Assembly: GCA_937995275.1 (NCBI GenBank)
Contig: CALKKN010000095.1
Span: 1-8,203 of the forward strand
Length of the DNA stretch: 8,203 nucleotides
Direction: 5' to 3'
Origin: an uncultured Lysobacterales bacterium
GTDB lineage: Bacteria; Pseudomonadota; Gammaproteobacteria; Xanthomonadales; SZUA-36
Part shown: positions 1 through 8,203 of the stretch, one piece after another
Layout: each line of letters starts with the position of its first letter
Position numbering within the stretch: the stretch's first letter is position 1
Position numbers and translations under genes: made by a program
Notes under the pieces: model-generated
What the model saw: the letters and a program-made list of their open reading frames with translations, nothing else
What the model was told of the DNA's origin: nothing
The model's database searches: none

Positions 1-813
1 ACGGGACCGGACCATGTCCGGGGTCTCCCGCAGGATGCCGAGGCCGCTTCCGTCGACCACCTGCAGTTCGTACTGCTTCTTGCCCCTGACCACCCGGTAG
101 TCGCGCACACCGAGAAAGATGAAATGGTCGTCGAGCAGCCAGCGCAGGAAGGCGCAGCCTTCCTCGACCCACTCTCCTTCCAGCCCATTTGCCCACTCCG
201 GAAGGCACCGCTGCGCTTCTGCGGCGCTGGCCTCCATGCCCTTCCAGTCGGCGACCGCCCTCCGCACGTCACCCATGGCCGCGTCAAGGCGGCCCCGGAT
301 CTCGTCGCGGTCTCCCTTCGAGGTTCGCCGGTCCACCTGGAACTGGATGACGGACTCCGTCACGCCGCGCCCGGACTTTTTGTCATACAGCTCGGTCAGC
401 CTGCCCTTCTTGTCGCGTGCGACACGAACGACCGGATGGATGATCAGGTGAATGCCCAGCCCCATCTCCGTGAGCGTCAGGGTTCCCGTGTCGACCAGGA
501 ACGGCATATCGTCGTTGACCATCTCGACTATGGTGTGTGGGGACGCCCAGCCTTCCTTGTCCTCGGAGGGGTTGTAGACCCGGATGAGTAACTCGCCCGG
601 CGAACGCTGGCGCAGGAATTCCAGTTGCCGGATAACGATGGTAGCCAGGGTCGAGGGCGCCTCGGAGGCCAGGTCCTCCAGTGGGACCCGGCGGAAGCAA
701 TACCGTGTGTATCGCTCGGCCACGCGCGCCTTGCCGGCGCTGAGCCTGGATGCAAGATCGGCGATGACCTGCTCGGTCAGGGCCTGCTTCTGCACATCGT
801 TGGAGGGTTTCAT
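1..813 (-). CDS. gdhB: NAD-specific glutamate dehydrogenase, large (~180 kDa) class, N-terminal part
   Basis: The minus-strand frame from the ATG at 813 is open to the left edge, giving 271 codons with no stop, so the gene continues outside the window. The family (Bac_GDH, about 1,600 residues) oxidatively deaminates glutamate to 2-oxoglutarate and ammonium with NAD+ in the cytoplasm, and is usually catabolic. Only the N-terminal regulatory (ACT-like) part is visible; the catalytic domain is not. Recognisable blocks are IRVYNPSEDKEGW at about residues 77-89, VNDDMPFLVD at 99-108, HLIIHPVVRVARD at 122-134 and FLRWLLDDHFIFLGVRDYR at 222-240, all hallmarks of this family's N-terminus. The start is supported by an in-frame TAA about 45 nt upstream and by the family's usual N-terminal length. 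The Shine-Dalgarno is weak (AGG about 11 nt upstream). The gene is divergent from sahR-metH. Family assignment is firm; the symbol follows Pseudomonas usage. Codons look intact, with no frameshift. Confidence 0.92.
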   Translation of the reverse strand, partial: MKPSNDVQKQALTEQVIADLASRLSAGKARVAERYTRYCFRRVPLEDLASEAPSTLATIVIRQLEFLRQRSPGELLIRVYNPSEDKEGWASPHTIVEMVNDDMPFLVDTGTLTLTEMGLGIHLIIHPVVRVARDKKGRLTELYDKKSGRGVTESVIQFQVDRRTSKGDRDEIRGRLDAAMGDVRRAVADWKGMEASAAEAQRCLPEWANGLEGEWVEEGCAFLRWLLDDHFIFLGVRDYRVVRGKKQYELQVVDGSGLGILRETPDMVRSR

Positions 814-857
814 GCTGTTCGGGACCTGGGCTCCGGTCAGTCCGGCGTGCGCATCGA

Positions 858-888
858 ATTATAGCTGGGCTGCGGGCGCAATACTCAA
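858..888 (-). promoter_or_regulatory. Probable sigma70-type promoter for gdhB
   Basis: On the minus strand there is a perfect TATAAT (863 to 858) preceded by TTGAGT (888 to 883), with a 19-nt spacer. The -10 stands out in very GC-rich sequence. The spacer is longer than the 17-nt optimum and the -35 matches four of six bases, so the promoter may be weak or activator-dependent. Transcription would start near 851, leaving a leader of about 38 nt before the ATG at 813. This is inferred from sequence only. Confidence 0.55.
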
Positions 889-896
889 TCCTTCTT

Positions 897-924
897 CCGG
901 CCAACCTGCCGGTCAATTGGCTGG
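897..924. repeat. Imperfect inverted repeat upstream of gdhB promoter
   Basis: CCGGCCAA (897-904) is followed 12 nt later by TTGGCTGG (917-924), an 8-bp inverted repeat with one mismatch. It lies just upstream of the predicted gdhB -35 at 883-888, where an activator could bind. Two further TTGG/CCAA tetramers (932-935 and 946-949) follow at roughly 15-bp intervals. Such short GC-rich dyads arise easily by chance here, so a regulatory role is only a possibility. Confidence 0.2.
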
Positions 925-1007
925 ACGCCCGTTGGAGTGACCGGACCAAGGGCGCCGGCCGATCACGTCCGGAACGACTATTGACCTGCCTGGCCTCAGT
1001 CGATAAG

Positions 1008-1037
1008 CTGACCCATATCTCTGAATCAAGATATAAA
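1008..1037 (+). promoter_or_regulatory. Probable core promoter of sahR-metH
   Basis: CTGACC (1008-1013; TGAC core of the -35 consensus) and TATAAA (1032-1037; five of six matches) are separated by 18 nt. The -10 ends only 5 nt before the ATG at 1043, so transcription would begin at or within a base or two of the start codon, giving a leaderless mRNA. A second, weaker candidate is TTGACC (981-986) with TAAGCT (1004-1009) at 17-nt spacing, which would start near 1015 and give a leader of about 28 nt. The proximal pair has the better -10 and coincides with the operator half-sites. Confidence 0.5.
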
Positions 1038-1047
1038 GATATATGGG
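1012..1047. promoter_or_regulatory. Predicted operator of the ArsR/SahR-type regulator (autoregulatory)
   Basis: Three copies of one hexamer sit in 28 bp: ATATCT at 1015-1020 and, inverted, AGATAT at 1029-1034 and 1037-1042. The first and second form a dyad with an 8-nt spacer and the first and third one with a 16-nt spacer. An outer 7-bp perfect dyad, CCCATAT (1012-1018) and ATATGGG (1041-1047), includes the start codon. The AT-rich cluster contrasts with the GC-rich surroundings and overlaps the predicted -10. ArsR-family repressors bind AT-rich inverted repeats over core promoters, and SahR sites are reported as tandem imperfect inverted repeats, so repression of sahR-metH by its own product is the natural reading. 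The protein-site link is inferred. Confidence 0.65.
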
Positions 1048-1996
1048 TGCTCCAGGGAAAAATGCGCTGGACCTGCAGCGGGCGACTCAACATTTCCGCC
1101 TGCTGGCCGATCCGACGCGGCTCAGGCTGCTGCTGCTGCTCGACCAGGAGGAGCTCAGCGTCGCGGAACTGGCCGGGATTACGCAGCTGGCTCAGCCCCG
1201 GGTGTCTACGCACCTGGCCAAGCTCAAAGAGGCGGGCCTGGTCAGCGACCGGCGGGACGGCGTATTCGTCTATTACCGGATCGCCTCCACGATCGGCGAT
1301 TCGACCCTCGACGACGTCTGGCAACTGCTGCGGCGAAATACCGACGACCCCCTGATCCAACAGGACCTGGAGCGCATCGCCGAGGTGCTGAACGACCGCA
1401 CCGGCGCCGGCACCTGGGCCGACAGCGTCGCGGGCGACATGGAGCGCCACTACTCCCCCGGCCGGACATGGGAGGCGACCGCCCGCGGCCTGGTGCACCT
1501 GCTCGACCTCGGCGACGTGCTGGACATCGCGTCGGGTGACGGCGTATTGGCCGAGCTTTTGGCGCCGCGGGCCAGGAGCATCGTCTGCCTCGACATCAGC
1601 GAACGAGTGGCAGAAGCGGGCAAGCGGCGGCTCCAGCCGTTCAGCAACGTCCGTTTCGAGGTCGGCGACATGCACCGGCTGCCGATGCCGGACGCGACCT
1701 TCGACACCGTCCTGCTGATGCACGCGCTCACCTACACCCCGCAGCCGGCCCAGGTGTTCGAGGAGGCTGCCCGCGTACTCCGCAAGGGCGGCCGGCTGCT
1801 GGCCGTCACGCTCGAGCGACATCGGCATGAAAAGGCGGTTCAGCCGTACAACCATATCAACCTGGGGTTCACCCCACAGCAATTGGAGAAGCTCAGCCGC
1901 CGGGCCGGTCTCGAGGTCCGGGACTGCACGGTCTCCGCGATCGAAAAACGCGTGCCGAATTTTTCAGTGCTGTCCCTGTCTGCCGTCAAGCCGTGA
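1043..1996 (+). CDS. sahR: ArsR-family regulator fused to SAM-methyltransferase domain (SahR-like methyl-cycle regulator)
   Basis: This 317-residue protein has two domains. Residues about 17-82 are an ArsR winged helix: [10 protein letters not shown] (21-30), a recognition-helix region [17 protein letters not shown] (51-67) and the wing ([11 protein letters not shown], 70-80). Residues about 140-315 form a class I methyltransferase-like fold with motif [11 protein letters not shown] (160-169), an acidic residue ending strand 2 (Asp184), GDM (208-210) and VLRKGGRLL (245-253). Neither the metal-binding cysteine pair of ArsR/SmtB sensors nor a CVC box is present, arguing against arsenic or metal sensing. 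SahR, an ArsR-family regulator of methionine-cycle genes in Proteobacteria, responds to S-adenosylhomocysteine; the fused SAM-binding fold and adjacent metH fit that role. ATG 1043 is chosen because it leaves about 20 residues before LADPTR, typical of the family, and no other in-frame ATG or GTG lies before the helix-turn-helix. There is no Shine-Dalgarno sequence. Whether the domain still methylates anything cannot be told. Domain calls are firm; the SahR name is likely. Confidence 0.85.
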   Translation: MGAPGKNALDLQRATQHFRLLADPTRLRLLLLLDQEELSVAELAGITQLAQPRVSTHLAKLKEAGLVSDRRDGVFVYYRIASTIGDSTLDDVWQLLRRNTDDPLIQQDLERIAEVLNDRTGAGTWADSVAGDMERHYSPGRTWEATARGLVHLLDLGDVLDIASGDGVLAELLAPRARSIVCLDISERVAEAGKRRLQPFSNVRFEVGDMHRLPMPDATFDTVLLMHALTYTPQPAQVFEEAARVLRKGGRLLAVTLERHRHEKAVQPYNHINLGFTPQQLEKLSRRAGLEVRDCTVSAIEKRVPNFSVLSLSAVKP

Positions 1997-2030
1997 ACTG
2001 CGTCGAGGCACCGATCGTCATCCCCGCACC

Positions 2031-5735
<3,705 letters not shown>

Positions 5736-5743
5736 CCCGCGCC

Positions 5744-5756
5744 GAGGCCGCGCCTC
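5744..5756. terminator. Short GC hairpin between convergent metH and yaiL, possible weak terminator
   Basis: Only 19 bp separate the metH stop codon from the yaiL stop codon on the other strand. GAGGC (5744-5748), loop CGC, GCCTC (5752-5756) makes a perfect 5-bp stem that reaches into the yaiL stop codon. There is no T-run on either side, so it is not a classical intrinsic terminator. It could pause polymerase or protect a 3' end after Rho-dependent termination, or be chance in GC-rich DNA. Confidence 0.2.
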
Positions 5757-6294
5757 ACCAGACCAGGTCGTCGGGAACCGGGTGGTCGTCCTCGTCCGGG
5801 TTTCCGCCCTGCAGGTCGATGACATGCTCCGCCGAGATCGCGCGGACCGCCTCCAGCGCCTCCGCCGCCAGCAGGTGATACCCGCCGGTCAGGTAGACGA
5901 TTCCGATTTCGCCCGCGGTGAGCGCCTGCTGCTGCTCCCGGGTGACGTAAATCTTGCGGATCCGGCCCTTGAACAGGAAATTCCGGGGCACCGAGGCGTC
6001 ATCCCGATTCAGGCCGCCGGATTCGACGATACCGCGGATTCTGTTGTTGATTTCCCGGCGCCGCCGGTCCTCCGCCAGCTTCGCCTGCCGCGCCTGCCCG
6101 GCCTGCCGCCGCTCCTCGCGCTCGCGCACCGCCCAGGCCTCGTCAAGCGACGGCTCGCCGTCTTTTGTGCCGCGGGAAACGGGGGACGGGCGGCGTTTGC
6201 CGCGCCCTTTGCGCCGGCCTCGCCCGGCGGGCTTGTCCGGCTTCTCGCTAGCCAGGCCCAGGGCCCGCAGCTGATCTTTCAACGATTCCCCCAT
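5755..6294 (-). CDS. yaiL: DUF2058 family protein (YaiL-like), function unknown
   Basis: A soluble 179-residue protein, the same length as I recall for E. coli YaiL. The N-terminus GESLKDQLRALGLAS is the family's opening helix. Residues 20-45 are a basic, glycine- and arginine-rich linker (GRGRRKGRGKRR, 24-35), and 50-85 are a highly charged helix likely to be a coiled coil. The C-terminal domain (about 85-179) has FLFKGRIRKIYVT (106-118), AGEIGIVYL (127-135) and an acidic end finishing VPDDLVW, which mirrors E. coli VPDDLMW. The basic tract could contact nucleic acid or an acidic partner; this is inference, and database labels such as nuclease or nucleoprotein for this family are not well founded. 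ATG 6294 is preferred to the in-frame TTG at 6303 because it matches the family start. It lies 22 bp after fcl on the same strand, so it is probably co-transcribed, and it converges on metH with 19 bp between stops. No transmembrane segment or signal peptide is visible. Confidence 0.88.
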   Translation of the reverse strand: MGESLKDQLRALGLASEKPDKPAGRGRRKGRGKRRPSPVSRGTKDGEPSLDEAWAVREREERRQAGQARQAKLAEDRRRREINNRIRGIVESGGLNRDDASVPRNFLFKGRIRKIYVTREQQQALTAGEIGIVYLTGGYHLLAAEALEAVRAISAEHVIDLQGGNPDEDDHPVPDDLVW

Positions 6295-6316
6295 CCGCGA
6301 CAAACCCGGCGCCGCC

Positions 6317-7300
6317 TCAGGCGACCACGATATTCTCCCAGTGCTCCGTCATCCAACCGTAAGTGCGGGAAATTCCCTCCCGCAGGCCGATGTGCGCTTC
6401 CCAGCCAAGCCCGCGTAATCGGCTGACGTCGAGCAGTTTGCGCGGCGTGCCGTCGGGCATGGTGGCGTCGAATTCGATAGCTCCCCGGAACCCGATGATC
6501 TCCGCGATCAGCCCGGCGAGCTCGGCAATGCTGATGTCCTCCCCGGTACCGACGTTGATGTGGGAGCAACGGTCGCTGACGGCCGCCCAGTAGTCCCCTG
6601 GCGGCAGCTCCATCACATGACAACAGGCGGCGGCCATGTCGTCGACGTGGAGAAATTCGCGGCGCGGCCGACCGCTTCCCCAGACCTGCACCACGCCGTC
6701 CCCGGCCAGCACCGCCTGGTGGAACTTGCGTAACAGTGCGGGCAGAACATGGCTGGACTCGAGATCGAAATTGTCCTGCGGACCGTACAGGTTGGTCGGC
6801 ATCACGCTGCGGAAGTCGGCGCCATGCTGCCGCCGGTAGGATTCGCACATCTTGATGCCCGCGATCTTCGCCACCGCGTAGGCTTCGTTGGTCCCCTCCA
6901 GCGGTCCGGTCATCAGGGCCTCCTCGGACATGGGCTGTTCGGCCAGGCGCGGGTAGATACAGGAACTGCCCAGGAACAGCAGGCGGGACACGCCGCTGCA
7001 GAACGCGGCATGGATGACGTTGGTCTGAATCTGCAGGTTATCGCGGATGAAATCGGCCGGCTGCTCGTTGTTGGCCTTGATGCCCCCGACGCGCGCGGCG
7101 GCAAGGTACACCGTGTCGATGCGCTCGGCGGCGAAAAAGCGTTCGACTTCAGACTGTCGGGTCAGGTCCAGCGCCGACCGGTCCCGGGTGATGACATGGG
7201 GGTCGCCGCGGCCCTGCAGCGCCCGGACCAGGGCGGAGCCCACCATGCCATGGTGCCCCGCCACGAAGGTGTTGCCTGGCCTACCGGATTTCTCAGCCAC
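6317..7300 (-). CDS. fcl: GDP-L-fucose synthase (GDP-4-keto-6-deoxymannose epimerase/reductase)
   Basis: Cytoplasmic short-chain dehydrogenase/reductase that epimerises GDP-4-keto-6-deoxy-D-mannose at C3 and C5 and reduces C4 with NADPH, giving GDP-L-fucose. From the GTG at 7300 the protein has 327 residues (E. coli 321). Visible are the Rossmann glycine motif [10 protein letters not shown] (14-23), Ser112 in GSSCIYP with Cys114, and the YxxxK pair Tyr141 and Lys145 in [10 protein letters not shown]. His184 follows in [11 protein letters not shown], and [12 protein letters not shown] and [13 protein letters not shown] complete the pattern. The catalytic Ser, Tyr, Lys, Cys and His all align with E. 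coli residues at a constant offset of five. The GTG start overlaps the gmd stop by 8 bp, which suggests translational coupling; no ATG lies between it and the glycine motif, and the frame open further upstream overlaps gmd and is not Fcl-like. The closest alternative is a related GDP-sugar reductase such as the colitose enzyme ColC, but adjacent gmd and the strong Fcl match favour L-fucose. Confidence 0.96.
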   Translation of the reverse strand: MAEKSGRPGNTFVAGHHGMVGSALVRALQGRGDPHVITRDRSALDLTRQSEVERFFAAERIDTVYLAAARVGGIKANNEQPADFIRDNLQIQTNVIHAAFCSGVSRLLFLGSSCIYPRLAEQPMSEEALMTGPLEGTNEAYAVAKIAGIKMCESYRRQHGADFRSVMPTNLYGPQDNFDLESSHVLPALLRKFHQAVLAGDGVVQVWGSGRPRREFLHVDDMAAACCHVMELPPGDYWAAVSDRCSHINVGTGEDISIAELAGLIAEIIGFRGAIEFDATMPDGTPRKLLDVSRLRGLGWEAHIGLREGISRTYGWMTEHWENIVVA

Positions 7301-8203
7301 CGGCCCGGTCCCGGTCGAGCAGGGCTTCCTCCCTGGCCAACCGCAGGTCGTGGGCCACCATTTCATCCACCAGTTCGCGGAACGAGATCCGGGGCGACCA
7401 GCCCAGCGTTTCCCGCGCCAGGGTCGCGTCACCCAGCAACGTCTCGACTTCCGCCGGCCGGTAGTACCGCGGGTCGACCTGGACGACGACGTCACCGGCG
7501 CGGAAACCGAGTTCCTCGTTCTCCGACCAGGCCACCACGCCGCGTTCGTCCGCGCCGCTGCCGGTCCACTCGATCTGCAGGCCCATTCGCTCCGCCGCCG
7601 TCTCGACAAAATCGCGCACCGAGTACTGTTTGCCCGTCGCGATCACGAAGTCCACCGGGCGGTCGTGTTGCAGCATCAGCCACTGTGCCTCGACGTAATC
7701 GCGTGCGTGGCCCCAGTCACGGCGGGCGTCTAGATTGCCGAGGTAGACGCACTCGTCGAGCCCGTGGGCGATACGCGCCAGGCCGCGCGTAATCTTGCGC
7801 GTGACGAAGGTCTCGCCCCGCAGAGGCGACTCGTGGTTGAACAGGATGCCGTTGCAGGCAAACATCCCGTAGGCTTCCCGGTAGTTGACGACGATCCAGT
7901 AGGCATAAAGCTTGGCCACGCCGTAGGGCGAGCGCGGGTAGAAAGGGGTCGTTTCCCGCTGGGGCGTTTCGTGCACCTTGCCGAACAGTTCCGACGTGGA
8001 CGCCTGGTAAAAGCGGCACCGATCCTCGAGGCCGAGATTGCGGATGGCTTCCAGGATGCGCAGGGTACCTACCGCGTCCGACTCCGCCGTGTACTCGGGC
8101 TCCTCGAACGAGACGGCAACGTGGCTTTGCGCAGCCAGGTTGTAGATTTCATCCGGCTGAGCGCTCTGAATGGTTCGCTGCAGGCTCGAGCCGTCAGTCA
8201 TGT
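7293..8203 (-). CDS. gmd: GDP-mannose 4,6-dehydratase, missing its N-terminus at the window edge
   Basis: NADP-dependent SDR enzyme converting GDP-D-mannose to GDP-4-keto-6-deoxy-D-mannose, the substrate of the Fcl encoded directly downstream. About 303 codons are visible to the TGA at 7295-7293. By comparison with E. coli Gmd (373 residues) roughly the first 60, including the cofactor-binding glycine motif, lie beyond the right edge. The ATG at 8201 is internal: its MTDGSSL matches the family's GDLSDTSNL segment. Family blocks run in order: [18 protein letters not shown], the catalytic [22 protein letters not shown] with the YxxxK tyrosine and lysine, [48 protein letters not shown] and [17 protein letters not shown]. 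The C-terminus ends as expected for the family and no frameshift is seen. It forms a two-gene GDP-L-fucose cassette with fcl, feeding lipopolysaccharide, capsule or exopolysaccharide glycosyltransferases. The promoter is outside the window. Confidence 0.97.
   Translation of the reverse strand, partial: MTDGSSLQRTIQSAQPDEIYNLAAQSHVAVSFEEPEYTAESDAVGTLRILEAIRNLGLEDRCRFYQASTSELFGKVHETPQRETTPFYPRSPYGVAKLYAYWIVVNYREAYGMFACNGILFNHESPLRGETFVTRKITRGLARIAHGLDECVYLGNLDARRDWGHARDYVEAQWLMLQHDRPVDFVIATGKQYSVRDFVETAAERMGLQIEWTGSGADERGVVAWSENEELGFRAGDVVVQVDPRYYRPAEVETLLGDATLARETLGWSPRISFRELVDEMVAHDLRLAREEALLDRDRAGG

Noticed and set aside
814..1042. Cobalamin or SAM riboswitch upstream of sahR-metH
   Set aside because: No B12-box-like sequence or SAM-aptamer layout was seen, and the predicted leaders (0 to about 30 nt) are too short for an aptamer.
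383..1882. 499-codon minus-strand open frame spanning gdhB's 5' end, the intergenic region and sahR
   Set aside because: It overlaps two family-confirmed genes and the promoter region. Its translation is arginine- and proline-rich with no recognisable motif, a typical shadow in high-GC DNA.
1043..1996. Arsenic- or metal-responsive ArsR repressor
   Set aside because: No CVC-type metal-binding motif is present in the winged-helix domain, there are no arsenic genes nearby, and the fused methyltransferase fold plus metH point to the methyl cycle.
1827..2030. Upstream in-frame extension of metH to the ATG at 1827
   Set aside because: The added 68 residues are not MetH-like and lie mostly in the sahR coding sequence; the family N-terminus begins near ATG 2031.
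6295..6303. TTG start three codons upstream for yaiL
   Set aside because: ATG 6294 gives the family's typical opening and 179-residue length; the TTG adds three residues without a better ribosome binding site.
7301..7609. N-terminal extension of fcl to the ATG at 7609
   Set aside because: The extra 103 residues are Arg/Trp-rich, overlap gmd and have no similarity to the SDR fold; GTG 7300 places the glycine motif correctly.
6749..7792. 347-codon plus-strand frame antisense to fcl and gmd
   Set aside because: It opposes two strongly identified genes and its translation is Gly/Arg/Pro-rich without motifs.
8199..8201. ATG at 8201 as the gmd start
   Set aside because: The residues there correspond to an internal segment about 60 residues into the family, so the gene is cut by the window edge rather than short.

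Overview
This window reads as a high-GC chromosomal segment of a proteobacterium, most likely a gammaproteobacterium. The DUF2058/YaiL-type protein is typical of that class. The MetH aligns end to end with the E. coli enzyme from memory, and the large NAD-glutamate dehydrogenase and fused ArsR-methyltransferase regulator fit high-GC Gammaproteobacteria. No finer taxonomy is supportable. Both strands are densely coding and there is no gap above 300 bases. I saw no mobile element, CRISPR array, tRNA or rRNA.

Layout. (1) Positions 1-813, minus strand: the N-terminal 271 codons of a ~180-kDa-class NAD-specific glutamate dehydrogenase, cut off by the left edge. (2) Positions 814-1042: a 229-bp divergent intergenic region. 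It holds a probable gdhB promoter on the minus strand and, next to the plus-strand gene, a cluster of three ATATCT/AGATAT half-sites overlapping a good -10 element and abutting the start codon. (3) Positions 1043-5735, plus strand: an ArsR-type winged-helix protein fused to a SAM-methyltransferase-like domain (SahR-like), followed 34 bp later by a complete cobalamin-dependent methionine synthase, metH. (4) Positions 5755-8203, minus strand, convergent with metH: gmd (5' end outside the window), fcl and a yaiL/DUF2058 gene. gmd and fcl overlap by 8 bp, and fcl and yaiL are 22 bp apart, so they look like one transcription unit.

How the genes work together. The SahR-like regulator and MetH form a methyl-cycle module. 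MetH remakes methionine from homocysteine, which comes from S-adenosylhomocysteine (SAH), and the regulator is expected to sense SAH and derepress its own operon. Gmd and Fcl convert GDP-mannose to GDP-L-fucose for surface polysaccharide. The YaiL homologue at the end of that unit has no established function. The glutamate dehydrogenase is a catabolic enzyme with no obvious functional link to its neighbours beyond sharing an intergenic region.

The most interesting element is the sahR-metH control region. The predicted operator, core promoter and start codon are compressed into about 35 bp, there is no convincing Shine-Dalgarno sequence, and the start codon lies inside a dyad. That arrangement could mean leaderless translation or an RNA hairpin over the start codon. 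I found no wholly unknown multi-gene system here.
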